From Lactiplantibacillus paraplantarum (lineage in GTDB: Bacteria > Bacillota > Bacilli > Lactobacillales > Lactobacillaceae): a DNA stretch of 64,000 nucleotides. The stretch covers positions 1-64,000 of the forward strand of contig NZ_CP032745.1 in assembly GCF_003641145.1 (NCBI RefSeq), read 5' to 3'. This document shows positions 24,432 to 33,699 of this stretch, piece by piece (position 1 is the stretch's first letter; the number at the start of each line of letters is the position of its first letter). A program made the position numbers and the translations under genes. A model generated the notes under the pieces. The model did no database searches, was not told the origin of the DNA, and saw only the letters and a program-made list of their open reading frames with translations.

Positions 24432-26216
24432 ATGAGTTTATTGGCGGAGTATACCCAAGATTTGACCAAGCTGGTCGCAGCTAATCCTGATCAGTATCAA
24501 ACGATTGGTCGAGATCGGGAAATTGAACAGTTGATCGAGACGCTGTGCCGGAAAAACAAACGGAATCCGTTAGTGATTGCGCCACCGGGTGTCGGTAAGA
24601 CTAATTTAATTGAAGGCTTAGCTAAGCGGATTGTGACGCAAAAAGTGCCTCCTGAACTACAAGCTCAGCCCATTTATGTGTTGGAACTATCCCAGTTAAA
24701 GCAAAGTGATCAAAACTTCATGGGCCTTTTTAAAGCTTTACTGACGGAATTACAAGCCAGTCAGGCGATGGTGTTTATTGATGAAATTCATACAATCGTG
24801 GGCACTGGTAGTGATGGTGACAATGCCCTAGATGTTAGTAACGTTTTAAAGCCAGCCTTGGCTCGAGGCGAAATCACGTTAATTGGTGCGACCACGACGA
24901 AAGAATATCACCGTTATTTGGAAAAAGACGGGGCGTTAGCCCGACGGTTTGATGTGATTCAATTAGCTGAACCGAGTGTGTTAGCAAGTTATCAGATCCT
25001 AGGCGGTTTAAAGGCTAGTTACGAAGCTTACCATGACTTAACCATTGACGCGACCGCAACGAAGACGGCAGTGGATTATGCCGTGCGGTATTTACCTGAT
25101 CGTTATTTACCGGACAAGGCGTTTGATTTATTAGATGAAAGTTGTGCGTATGCGAAGGCCCATGCCCTGAAAGTCGTCACGCCAGTGACAGTGGCGAAGG
25201 TCATTGAACAGCGCAAGCACATTCCCTTACATCAGATTATGAAGAATCGACAAGCCCAGCTCAATGATGTGCAACGTCGGCTCAATCAGAATATTAAGGG
25301 CCAACCGCAAGCCATTCAAGGGGTCTTAGATGCCCTAACGTTGTATTTTGCGGGGTTCCAAGATCCGACTAAGCCCATTAGTTCGTTTCTGTTTTTGGGT
25401 ATGCCAGGGACGGGTAAGACGGAAACGGCTAAACAACTCGCTCAGGCCATGTTTGGGTCGCCCGACGCTTTAATCCGGTTTGATATGTCGGAATATAACG
25501 ACCGAGACGCGGTGCACCGCTTATTAGGGACCGCTGACGCTGGGGGAACCTTAACCGAAGCGGTTAAGCACCAACCCTTTGCCATCGTGTTGTTAGATGA
25601 AATTGAGAAGGGCAGTCATGATGTCCAAGACTTATTTTTACAAGTGCTCCAAGATGGCATCTTACATGATAGTGATGATCAACCGGTTTCATTTAAGAAC
25701 ACGATCATTATTATGACGACGAACTTGGCCGCTAAAGTGGTTAACGATCAACAACAATTCAATCACTTGCGTCAGGGTGAACAACGGCAACTACAGTTTA
25801 AAGCCGTGGTGGAAAAAGCGTTGAAGAATGAATTTCGACCGGAATTTGTGAATCGGATTGAGCACAAAATTATTTTTAACATGCTTGATGAAAAGATTGG
25901 GCTGGCGATTGCGACCAAGTATTTAACGGAATTTAAAGTGACGTTAGCGCAACGGCAATTAAAAGTCGATTTTAGTCCCGAGGTGGCCCAATACCTAGCG
26001 ACCGTTGGTTTTGATATGACCAATGGGGCCCGGCCAATTGCGTATATGTTGAATGCCAAAATTAAAGCGGCGCTAGCGCGGGTGCTATTACAACAAGATG
26101 CGACCCAAGTAACTAAATATCACTATTTAGTCCGGGTTGTCGGCCGGTGGCCAGGGGTCTTTCAAGGGCAAAAGGATCGCTTTGGTGATTTAAAGGTCAT
26201 TATTGAAGCCCGTTAA
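24432..26216 (+). CDS. ClpA/ClpB-like double AAA+ ATPase
   Basis: A 594-residue Hsp100-type unfoldase with two nucleotide-binding domains: Walker A APPGVGKT near residue 53 and Walker B MVFIDEIHT near 113 in domain 1, Walker A GMPGTGKT near 321 and Walker B IVLLDEIEK near 387 in domain 2. The usual N-terminal substrate domain is lacking and the middle domain is very short, making it 100-250 residues shorter than chromosomal Clp ATPases. I see no IGF/IGL tripeptide where ClpP-binding ATPases carry it. It probably remodels a transfer or replication complex rather than feeding a protease. Confidence 0.85.
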   Translation: MSLLAEYTQDLTKLVAANPDQYQTIGRDREIEQLIETLCRKNKRNPLVIAPPGVGKTNLIEGLAKRIVTQKVPPELQAQPIYVLELSQLKQSDQNFMGLFKALLTELQASQAMVFIDEIHTIVGTGSDGDNALDVSNVLKPALARGEITLIGATTTKEYHRYLEKDGALARRFDVIQLAEPSVLASYQILGGLKASYEAYHDLTIDATATKTAVDYAVRYLPDRYLPDKAFDLLDESCAYAKAHALKVVTPVTVAKVIEQRKHIPLHQIMKNRQAQLNDVQRRLNQNIKGQPQAIQGVLDALTLYFAGFQDPTKPISSFLFLGMPGTGKTETAKQLAQAMFGSPDALIRFDMSEYNDRDAVHRLLGTADAGGTLTEAVKHQPFAIVLLDEIEKGSHDVQDLFLQVLQDGILHDSDDQPVSFKNTIIIMTTNLAAKVVNDQQQFNHLRQGEQRQLQFKAVVEKALKNEFRPEFVNRIEHKIIFNMLDEKIGLAIATKYLTEFKVTLAQRQLKVDFSPEVAQYLATVGFDMTNGARPIAYMLNAKIKAALARVLLQQDATQVTKYHYLVRVVGRWPGVFQGQKDRFGDLKVIIEAR

Positions 26217-26282
26217 AGGGCAGGGTTACGCCGTGACCTGGCGGAGCACGTAAACTCGGGGTTATGGAAAGGAGGAAGACCG

Positions 26283-26597
26283 ATGTCAACATGGTTAGCT
26301 AGTTTCAAATTGGCCGCAGTGACGGGGTATTTAAAAGTATTACCGAGCTTAGATGCGGTTAGCAACACGCAAAGCATTATGAAAAAGGTGACGAATGCTT
26401 TTCAAATTGTCGGGTTTGCCGGCGCTATCGCGATTGGTGCGGGGTGTTTTGCCCTGATGGCCTGGGGCGGTGATCGGCTACGTGACAAGATCAAGAGTCA
26501 CCTAATTTGGATCATTATTTCAGTGATTGGTTTGTTTGCCATTTCAGCGATCGCAACCTTAGCGAAGACGTATTCGCAAGGTTCCTTCGGCAGTTAG
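26283..26597 (+). CDS. VirB2/TrbC-like two-helix membrane protein
   Basis: A 104-residue protein with a hydrophilic start and two membrane helices (about residues 43-62 and 73-93; FAGAIAIGAGCFALMAWGG and IWIIISVIGLFAISAIATL) joined by a short basic loop. This layout is that of VirB2/TrbC pilin-like subunits or their Gram-positive equivalents. AAAGGAGG precedes the ATG. It is located between the AAA+ gene and the coiled-coil protein in a transfer-related operon. Pilus formation in Gram-positive systems is not generally shown, so it may be a channel component. Confidence 0.65.
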   Translation: MSTWLASFKLAAVTGYLKVLPSLDAVSNTQSIMKKVTNAFQIVGFAGAIAIGAGCFALMAWGGDRLRDKIKSHLIWIIISVIGLFAISAIATLAKTYSQGSFGS

Positions 26598-26613
26598 ATG
26601 TGAGGATTTTCTA

Positions 26614-26656
26614 AACGGGGCAGTAGCGGGGGTAACGAAGACGTTACTACCCCGTT
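26614..26656 (+). promoter_or_regulatory. Long intergenic hairpin
   Basis: AACGGGGCAGTAGCG and CGTTACTACCCCGTT form a 15-bp stem with one mismatch and one G-T pair around a 13-base loop. It is not followed by a T-run, so it is more likely an RNA processing or stability element than a terminator. Confidence 0.6.
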
Positions 26657-26692
26657 AATACATAACCCGCAAGTTTGAAAGGAGTTAACAAC

Positions 26693-28813
26693 ATGGCATT
26701 ATTTAAAAAACGCGCGAAGTTACAAGAGCCATTTGTACTGGAATTTAGTAAGGGGGATAGTCAAAAATTACGGCACGATGCCGTTGTAGCTGAGTTGATT
26801 GAAGAATTGGGCCAACAAGAACGCGTGGCCCGGTCAGGAATTATCCAGCAACTACCATTGATGACGTTGAACGTGGCTTGTCAGTTGTTCCAATGCCTAC
26901 GGGAGTACGTGATTGACCAAGGGGACCCCATGAGTTTTGAAACGATTACCGTGTTACAACGGCAAGCAGCTGGTCGGGGGTTTAAATATGAGCCCTATGT
27001 GCGGGTGGGGCAATTTACTTTAGATCGTGACTATCGTGATTTTACCGGGGCCGTGGTCAACAGTATCTTCAATGCACCAGAGTTTGCGGACATTGATTAT
27101 GATGATAAGCGGACTTGGGCCAGTGAGTTTATGGCGGCTTATCAAGCCGCCAATCCCGATCAACAAGTTGTGGCCTTAGTACCAAGTGAAGCCCAAGCTG
27201 AGGCTGATGACTTTCACGTCCGGTATGCAGGGTTAGATGAGATGGTTCAACCAGTTACCACTGAGACCGCCGTGAACACTCCAACCAGTGACACAGAAAA
27301 TAAGCCAGCCAGTCAGGTAGCTGAAATAGAAAAGCCAGCAAAAATAAAACCTGCGGTAGCAGCTACATCAGCGAGGGACACAACGAGTCAGCCAACCAGT
27401 TCGGGTGATCGTACAGGTGAGCGTAAAGCTGGGTCTAATGAACCAACCAGTCAAGCGGAAAGTAGTTCAACGGCTAAACCGGAAAAAATGCCGGTGATAC
27501 CTAAGCCGTCTCGGATTGGCCAAATAAAAGTGCCCCAGTTTAAGGTGCAAAATTTGGCGGCAGTGCCCGAGGCCGATCAACAATACGTCGCTTATCAAGT
27601 TGAACAAAAGAAGCGCCATAGCAATACTTACTTGCGCACACTCGAACAACGGCTCAATGCCGACGCAACACAGGACTTAGTGAGTTATAGCGAACAACAG
27701 CGGCAAGCGATTGCTAAACAGTTGCGGGACTATCAGGCCCAACATGATCCACAGGCCGATTTGCGGGAAACAATTCAATCTCAAGTAGCCCAAAGTAAAG
27801 CCCAAACCGAGGCTAAGGTATTGGCTGACTTGAAGTCTAAATGTGACGTTGACGTGCAACAAATTCAAGCAGACGCCGAACGGGCCGTGACGCAACGCCA
27901 AGCTGAGTATGAGCAACAAGTGCAAGCGACTAAGCAAGACTTAGATACCAAGGCCGTGCAGGACGCTAACGAGCGCTATGCTAGTGAACTGAAAGCTCGG
28001 CAGACAGCTTTAAAGCAACAATTGGCCAGCTTAAAGCATGAATTAGACCAGCAAACACGAGCGGATTATAACCGCCGTGTGGGGAAGTTGGTGGCCAATA
28101 ACCAAAATATTGCCGGGACGGTTTATCAGAATCTGGCCAAAAAGTTGGACGAATACGCCTTAGAAGTGACGAAAGTGCATCTAAATGCGGTTGAAACCCA
28201 AGCCAGTGCTGATCGCGCCAAATTCAACTTAGTTGATGTCCAACAGCTAGAACACAAGTTAGACCGGGTCGTAGCTGAGAAGCAAAACGTGATGCAAGAA
28301 AAGGAAGACCTGCAAAAACTATTACAAACGCAAACCACGGAATTGACGCAGTTGAAGCAACAATCCGGGCAGGTTCAACCGCCGGCGGCGAGTAGTCAGT
28401 TAGAGCAGTTATTAGCCGCGCAATTGGCAACTAAACAACAGCCAGCCCCAGCTAAGTCGGTCGAGCGCGAGCCCCAGCCTAAGACACTACAGAAAGTGAG
28501 CTTAGGGCTGGGAACCGCAGTGGGCTTGGCGGTACTGGGTGGCGGTGGCTTGTGGGCCTATCACGATCATCAACAAGTGACCCAAGCCTTAACAACCAAT
28601 CAACAACAATTGCGGCAAGCCCAATCGAATACAGCGTCATTAAACCGGCAATATTATCAATTGAGTCAACATAATACGGCCTTAAAAGGACAAGTTTCAG
28701 CGGCACAGCAGGATAAAAAAACGGCACAGGCAGAGGCTAGTCAAACTAAGGCGCAATTAACTAAAGCCCAAGCCACCGCCAAATCAGCGGCTAAAAAAAC
28801 GAGTGAAAAGTAG
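26693..28813 (+). CDS. Large coiled-coil membrane protein of the transfer region
   Basis: A 706-residue protein. ATG 26693 follows AAAGGAG; the frame is open slightly further upstream. The N-terminal domain (about 1-175) is globular, followed by a Pro/Thr/Ser-rich linker (about 185-280), a long Gln/Ala/Glu coiled coil (about 300-570), one membrane helix near 605-625 (LGTAVGLAVLGGGGLWAY) and a C-terminal external Gln/Ser/Ala-rich helix. It directly precedes the sortase gene. It may tether cytoplasmic components to the envelope at the mating site. No family recognised. Confidence 0.65.
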   Translation: MALFKKRAKLQEPFVLEFSKGDSQKLRHDAVVAELIEELGQQERVARSGIIQQLPLMTLNVACQLFQCLREYVIDQGDPMSFETITVLQRQAAGRGFKYEPYVRVGQFTLDRDYRDFTGAVVNSIFNAPEFADIDYDDKRTWASEFMAAYQAANPDQQVVALVPSEAQAEADDFHVRYAGLDEMVQPVTTETAVNTPTSDTENKPASQVAEIEKPAKIKPAVAATSARDTTSQPTSSGDRTGERKAGSNEPTSQAESSSTAKPEKMPVIPKPSRIGQIKVPQFKVQNLAAVPEADQQYVAYQVEQKKRHSNTYLRTLEQRLNADATQDLVSYSEQQRQAIAKQLRDYQAQHDPQADLRETIQSQVAQSKAQTEAKVLADLKSKCDVDVQQIQADAERAVTQRQAEYEQQVQATKQDLDTKAVQDANERYASELKARQTALKQQLASLKHELDQQTRADYNRRVGKLVANNQNIAGTVYQNLAKKLDEYALEVTKVHLNAVETQASADRAKFNLVDVQQLEHKLDRVVAEKQNVMQEKEDLQKLLQTQTTELTQLKQQSGQVQPPAASSQLEQLLAAQLATKQQPAPAKSVEREPQPKTLQKVSLGLGTAVGLAVLGGGGLWAYHDHQQVTQALTTNQQQLRQAQSNTASLNRQYYQLSQHNTALKGQVSAAQQDKKTAQAEASQTKAQLTKAQATAKSAAKKTSEK

Positions 28814-28822
28814 GTGTGAGTG

Positions 28823-29602
28823 ATGAAATGGATTAAGCAACATCAGCTGTGGTCGGCTTTAATTGGCATCGTCAGTCTAATCGTACTGATTGGCGGCGGG
28901 ATATGGGGCTGGGCGCAGTACCAAGCTCATGAAATGACCACTGAGTATGTGCAGACGCAAAAGCGACTGGGACGTAAAAGCAATCGGCAATTACAAGGGC
29001 AGTTAAAGCAAACGGTGAGTGGTCGAACAGGGCGAGTAGCTAAAGCTAGTCAGAGCCAGACGCTACCACAGCGCTATACGGAAAATAACAACGCCGGTGT
29101 CACTAATCAGGATTATCAACAACTATTGAAAACCCAGCGTAAAGCCAAAAAGGTAGGCTTAGAAGGTCAGCAAGTGGCCTACGTGAAAGTGCCCTCAATT
29201 GGGCTAGCGTTACCGATTTATCAAGGGACGAATCAATATACGTTAAGTTTAGGGGCGACAACTTACTTTGCCCATCAGCAGATGGGACAAGGCAATTACG
29301 TGTTAGCTGGTCATAATATGACGATGCCGGGGGTGCTATTCTCAAATGTACCCCAAATCAAAATGGGTGCGACAGTGAACTTGATTAGTGCTACCAAGGT
29401 TTATCACTACCGGGTTAACCGGCTGTTGACTGGTAAAAAAGCAGTTACCCCTAACCAGACCTATATTAACGGTAGTCCAGTCAGCACTAGCGTGTTATAT
29501 CAACAACCTAAACAAGCCATGGTCACGTTGTTTACTTGTAATGCGACGGGGTCAATGCGGGAGGTGGTGCAAGGCAACTTAACCAGCACGAGCGCAGAAT
29601 AG
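28823..29602 (+). CDS. Class A-type sortase
   Basis: A 259-residue transpeptidase that attaches surface proteins to the cell wall. An N-terminal membrane helix (about residues 12-32) is followed by a linker and the sortase barrel (about 118-255). Catalytic residues are visible: His in VLAGHNM (near 169), Cys in VTLFTCNATG (near 240) and Arg in SMREVV (near 248). It stands directly between the coiled-coil protein and the GbpC-like adhesin, so the adhesin is its likely substrate, although the adhesin lacks a normal LPXTG signal. Confidence 0.88.
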   Translation: MKWIKQHQLWSALIGIVSLIVLIGGGIWGWAQYQAHEMTTEYVQTQKRLGRKSNRQLQGQLKQTVSGRTGRVAKASQSQTLPQRYTENNNAGVTNQDYQQLLKTQRKAKKVGLEGQQVAYVKVPSIGLALPIYQGTNQYTLSLGATTYFAHQQMGQGNYVLAGHNMTMPGVLFSNVPQIKMGATVNLISATKVYHYRVNRLLTGKKAVTPNQTYINGSPVSTSVLYQQPKQAMVTLFTCNATGSMREVVQGNLTSTSAE

Positions 29603-29630
29603 TTCAATTAAAAAAGAGGAGTGGTGGACG

Positions 29631-32570
29631 ATGAATCCCAAAATAACCGCAGAAGTAAAGCTTTATGGTAAGAAGATGTTAGTTTTGTCAGCTTTAACCT
29701 TGACGATAGCCCCATTAGTCGCAGTTGGTAACCAGCGTGGCATGACAGCACGCGCTGATAGCACTGGGAACGGTAGTCAAACTAACGGGTTGAAAGTTAA
29801 GGTTGATGATAAAGCCCTTCAAACCGCGGTCACACAAGCCAAAGCGGCCGGCGTTAACGTGACGCAAAAGGCCACTAAAAATACGGTCGCAACGAGTGGC
29901 CAAGCGACTCAAGCGCAAAAAGATATTGCGACGGATTACAACACCCAAGCGACCGCATTAGCCAAAGTGACTGCGACCCAAAAGGCCACAATGGATAAGT
30001 ACAATACTGCAGAGGCTCAATATAAAAAGGATTCGGTGGCGTGGGAAGCTTATATGAAAGATCCGGAATATACCAACAGTACGCAGTGGTCTAAACAGAC
30101 ATTACAAGACTTGATTGGTAATAATCCCGCTAATGTGACGTATGTCTCTAACTCGACTAATAAAATGAAGCTGGATTATGGCAACGTTAGTAAGATGACA
30201 GCCGCGCAATTCAAGACTTTCCTAGAAACGTATAAGGGTGGCAGTACCACTAGCAGTGTTGATAATAAAAATGGCACGTGGGTAGTCTTGAAAGTTGGGT
30301 CAACATTCACATATCAATCACCATTCGTTGATGTTTCAACCGGCAAGCCAGTTGATGTTAAATTTACAGTTGATAAATTGGATAACCAAAAGACTCCCGC
30401 ATATGCTTATTTAAGCAAATACGCGATGGGCGCTAATTTAGCAACCCCTAATTTGTATGGGCATTATAAGGTCAATTTTTATGATCATGCTTCGGGCAAA
30501 CTAGTCACTTTAAAGGAAGCCCTAATTGGTATGGGCGACTTAGATGCCAGTCAATATGTTAAATTTGATGGCCAGGCTGTAAAGACGATTTATGGTGATA
30601 AGGTGACCAAGGTTAGCGATGATAGCTATAAGGCTCATGATGATACAGCATATGACGATTCAGAAACCGGGACCCAGGTTTGGCGGCGATTAGACAATGT
30701 AAGTGGTTTTAGTTATACGTGGGGGCAAGCGATTGACCATTGGTCAGCTCCTTATCAATCTGATGATTATTTTGCGGTTGGCAATATTGATTTTTCTATC
30801 AAGCTAAAGCCTAAACCGGTCGCCCCAACCAAGCCTAAAGCAGAAACGGCTAGTTACCAATTAACTGATTTGATGGTCACCCCAAGTAATCATAAAGATG
30901 TCACTGCCGGTGATAATCAGGGGAAGGACACAGCTTCCATTAATGGTAAGACTGTGGATAAGGGCGATACCTTGACTTATCCGCTAACCAATTCTGATTT
31001 GCCAGCTAATCGAACTGATGACATTAAGAGTTATGTGCTGACTGATAAGGTTCAAAAAGAACTCACAGTCAACCAGGCGGAAACCGTCAAAGCTAATACT
31101 AAGAATTGGGACGTGAAGGTTGACGGTCAAACGGTCACTTATACCGCTAAAGCGGACTTGTTAAAGACGATGAACGCCGACAAGAGCAAGGCCTATGCGG
31201 TACCAGAAGCTAAGTTAGTCACAACCGTCAATGCCGACAATGTGACGGTCAAGAACAATTTCACCACCAAAATCAATGATGTAACGACAGATTCAAACAC
31301 ACCAAGTAACCCAGTTGAGAAGCTCTCACCATCGTTGGTGGCTAAGCGCGTGGAAGATGCCCAAGGCAAGCTTGCAACAACGAGTGACAACGTTAATATC
31401 TTGACGGGTAAGGACGTTTACTTTGATATTTTCAATCAGTACGATAACAACTCACATACTGACGATTTAACAGATACCGATCAATTGCCGAAAGCTGCGA
31501 AAGTTGATACCAGTAAGATCAAGGTGATGATGAGCGATGGGAAGGCCGACGCCTTTAGCATGACGGCTGATAAGCTCACGGGGCTGAGCTATACGAAAGA
31601 CATGACCAGCGATGTTACGATTGCTTATAAGGACGGTAAGTTAACCGTGACGCCGAAAGCTGGTAAGGAAGCTGAGTTTAAAAATCAACAAACGAAAGTG
31701 CGGTTTGCGGCGAGTCTACCTAAGGAAAAAGCTGATAGTCAACTAACGAAGAAAGATGGCGACTACGTTTGGCATAATAAAGTCGCTAAGGGCGATCAAA
31801 CGTCCAATAACGTTGATTATAATGCTGAAAAAGACCCTGATTTAATCACTAAGAAGGTCGAAACCAAGGACGGCAAGTTAGCCGATAACGTAGCCAATGC
31901 CAATATTATCAACGCCAAAACCGTGCCTTTCAACATTTTCAATCAGTATAACAATTTAGGTGAAACTCAGTATATGACCGATACTGATCAACTGCCGAAA
32001 GATGCGAAAGTTGATTTGAAAGCGGTGAAAGTCTATCTAGCTGATACCACAACAACCGATACCAATTCATCATCTAAGGCCGATGACCAGTCCTCAACCG
32101 CAATGAGTGCTAGTTCGTCAGCTAAGACTGATGATCAGTCAACATCAAATACTAGCAAGATTGATGCTAAAACAATGACTAAGGAAAAACTAGCGACATT
32201 GACTTACACTAAAGATGTGACCGCTGATTTCACAGTCAAATTTGAGAACGGTCAGCTAACCGTGACGCCAAAAGCTGATAAAATCGCTGAGTATGCTGGT
32301 AAGCAAACTAAAACACGCTTTGTCGCCAGTCTCCCAACTGACAAAGTTGCTAGTGAGTTGACCAAGCAAGGTCAGACCTATACTTGGAATAACCAAGCCT
32401 CTAACGGTAAAGATAAGACCAGTACGGTTAAGTATCATACCGATAAGCCAGCAACCCCGGCCAAACCAACGACTCCAGCAGCTAAGTCAACGGTTACTAA
32501 AGTAGTTAAGATGGCCCAGACTGGTTATCACAAAACTTGGTTTGATCGATTGGTGGCTTGGTTCAAATAA
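29631..32570 (+). CDS. GbpC/isopeptide-domain surface adhesin
   Basis: A 979-residue secreted protein likened to antigen I/II and PrgB-type aggregation substances that promote mating contact. A long signal peptide (about residues 1-43, ending ARA-DS) is followed by a helical segment (60-150), a GbpC-like domain (about 150-395), then three isopeptide-type beta domains (about 405-560, 565-735, 740-945). The last two are repeats sharing FDIFNQYDN/FNIFNQYNN, TDTDQLPK and KLTVTPKA motifs; the last has a Ser/Asp-rich insert. The C-terminus ends MAQTGYHKTWFDRLVAWFK, without a hydrophobic anchor helix or LPXTG. AAGAGGAG precedes the ATG. Confidence 0.85.
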   Translation: MNPKITAEVKLYGKKMLVLSALTLTIAPLVAVGNQRGMTARADSTGNGSQTNGLKVKVDDKALQTAVTQAKAAGVNVTQKATKNTVATSGQATQAQKDIATDYNTQATALAKVTATQKATMDKYNTAEAQYKKDSVAWEAYMKDPEYTNSTQWSKQTLQDLIGNNPANVTYVSNSTNKMKLDYGNVSKMTAAQFKTFLETYKGGSTTSSVDNKNGTWVVLKVGSTFTYQSPFVDVSTGKPVDVKFTVDKLDNQKTPAYAYLSKYAMGANLATPNLYGHYKVNFYDHASGKLVTLKEALIGMGDLDASQYVKFDGQAVKTIYGDKVTKVSDDSYKAHDDTAYDDSETGTQVWRRLDNVSGFSYTWGQAIDHWSAPYQSDDYFAVGNIDFSIKLKPKPVAPTKPKAETASYQLTDLMVTPSNHKDVTAGDNQGKDTASINGKTVDKGDTLTYPLTNSDLPANRTDDIKSYVLTDKVQKELTVNQAETVKANTKNWDVKVDGQTVTYTAKADLLKTMNADKSKAYAVPEAKLVTTVNADNVTVKNNFTTKINDVTTDSNTPSNPVEKLSPSLVAKRVEDAQGKLATTSDNVNILTGKDVYFDIFNQYDNNSHTDDLTDTDQLPKAAKVDTSKIKVMMSDGKADAFSMTADKLTGLSYTKDMTSDVTIAYKDGKLTVTPKAGKEAEFKNQQTKVRFAASLPKEKADSQLTKKDGDYVWHNKVAKGDQTSNNVDYNAEKDPDLITKKVETKDGKLADNVANANIINAKTVPFNIFNQYNNLGETQYMTDTDQLPKDAKVDLKAVKVYLADTTTTDTNSSSKADDQSSTAMSASSSAKTDDQSTSNTSKIDAKTMTKEKLATLTYTKDVTADFTVKFENGQLTVTPKADKIAEYAGKQTKTRFVASLPTDKVASELTKQGQTYTWNNQASNGKDKTSTVKYHTDKPATPAKPTTPAAKSTVTKVVKMAQTGYHKTWFDRLVAWFK

Positions 32571-32600
32571 TTGCTAGTCTGAGGGTTCAACACGTATACT
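32571..32600 (+). promoter_or_regulatory. Promoter of the 32.6-kb small gene
   Basis: TTGCTA (32571-32576), 18 bases, then TATACT (32595-32600). It lies right after the adhesin stop and 46 bases before the next ATG. Confidence 0.6.
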
Positions 32601-32646
32601 AATGGTATTAAGAAATGACTAATGGCCAATAATGGGAGGAATCAAC

Positions 32647-32943
32647 ATGGCTGATAATGTTTTAATGGCCTATCATATTGTGCATGATCCTGATGAGCGG
32701 GCAAAACATGTTTTGAATACGAAAAAGTTGTATAAGTGGCGGATTACCGAAAAGACGAAGGGCACCCCGGTAGTTGGTAATGTGGCGTTAGTCCAAACCC
32801 AGTTTGCGAAGCGTACCCCAGTGATGATTTATGCGACGAAGGAAGTTGCCAATGATTTAAGTGACTTACAACCAGTTAAAGCGTTTACGAACAATCGTGA
32901 TCAAGAGGCGGTTAATCAAATGTTTGATGACCTGATGAAATAA
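32647..32943 (+). CDS. Small hypothetical protein (possibly DUF5839-type)
   Basis: A 98-residue soluble protein with its own promoter, GGGAGG ribosome site and terminator, so a monocistronic unit. The pattern KKLYKWRITEKTKGTPVVGN followed by ALVQTQFAKRTPVMI looks like a small beta-rich domain found on lactobacillar plasmids. I recall such proteins as DUF5839 but am not certain. No function can be given. Confidence 0.65.
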   Translation: MADNVLMAYHIVHDPDERAKHVLNTKKLYKWRITEKTKGTPVVGNVALVQTQFAKRTPVMIYATKEVANDLSDLQPVKAFTNNRDQEAVNQMFDDLMK

Positions 32944-32949
32944 TCTAAC

Positions 32950-32996
32950 GGCCCATACCAACGTGAAATAAATTATGTTGGTATGGGCCATTTTTT
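32950..32996 (+). terminator. Strong terminator
   Basis: GGCCCATACCAAC and GTTGGTATGGGCC form a perfect 13-bp stem followed by A and six T. It marks the end of the transfer-linked region before the IS cluster. Confidence 0.9.
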
Positions 32997-33060
32997 AATG
33001 ATCAAACTTTATATTTAATGTTTAATCTCAAAATCTAGGAATAGTCTTAAAATACTAATG

Positions 33061-33089
33061 TTAGCCTATATATAGGGTAGTGGTAGAAT
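33061..33089 (+). promoter_or_regulatory. Promoter-like sequence
   Basis: TTAGCC, 17 bases, TAGAAT. It precedes a short AT-rich reading frame and may drive it or the following IS element. Confidence 0.45.
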
Positions 33090-33113
33090 GAGTGATAAAG
33101 AGTATTGGAGAGT

Positions 33114-33281
33114 TTGAATGTAACGGACGATATTGATTTTTCACATATTCCGATTTTTAGCGATAGATTCTACACTAAGGGAAGCACAGTTAAGAACCTA
33201 TTATATAGATTGTTCAATATTGTTATTTCACAGAGGATTGTGCGGAACAATGAACATTTCAGAGTAATGAGTTGTAAATAG
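33114..33281 (+). CDS. Short AT-rich frame, possible truncated gene
   Basis: A 55-codon frame from TTG 33114 (GGAG just upstream) reading NVTDDIDFSHIPIFSDRFY and on to TAG 33279. Composition looks coding and a promoter-like sequence precedes it. It stops 27 bases before the IS3 element, so it may be a leftover of a gene cut by insertion events. Not recognised. Confidence 0.3.
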   Translation: MNVTDDIDFSHIPIFSDRFYTKGSTVKNLLYRLFNIVISQRIVRNNEHFRVMSCK

Positions 33282-33388
33282 GCTGTTTGAAAATTTAAAA
33301 TTGAAAGTGGGCCTAGAATAAAAAGTGTACAAGTTAAATAGAGACTCTGATTTAGTATAATTAAGGAAATAAATTGGAGGATCAAATA

Positions 33389-33676
33389 ATGACGAAGCAC
33401 AGTTATGACAAGGAATTTAAGGAACAGGCCGTTCAGTATTACTTAGATAACAAGGATCACATGACCATGAATGAAATAAGTAAGAATCTAGGTATTGGGG
33501 CTAGTACATTACATAAATGGATTAAGCTGTTTACTGAGACTGGGGAGTTTGGCCGTGGCTCTGGTAATTTTGCCAGCGATAAGGACAAGGAGATTGCACG
33601 ACTAAAGCGTCAACTTCGTGACGCTGAAGGAGCGATCGAAGTGTTAAAAAAATCAATCGGGATTCTGAGCAAGTAA
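33389..33676 (+). CDS. IS3-family transposase OrfA
   Basis: A 95-residue protein with a helix-turn-helix (MNEISKNLGIGASTLHKWI near residues 28-46) and a C-terminal leucine-rich coiled coil (KEIARLKRQLRDAEGAIEVL). It binds the IS ends. ATG 33389 has GGAGG upstream. The run TTAAAAAAATC near its end is the likely -1 frameshift site to OrfB. Confidence 0.88.
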   Translation: MTKHSYDKEFKEQAVQYYLDNKDHMTMNEISKNLGIGASTLHKWIKLFTETGEFGRGSGNFASDKDKEIARLKRQLRDAEGAIEVLKKSIGILSK

Positions 33677-33699
33677 CTACCGAAAAGGTATACCAAGAA

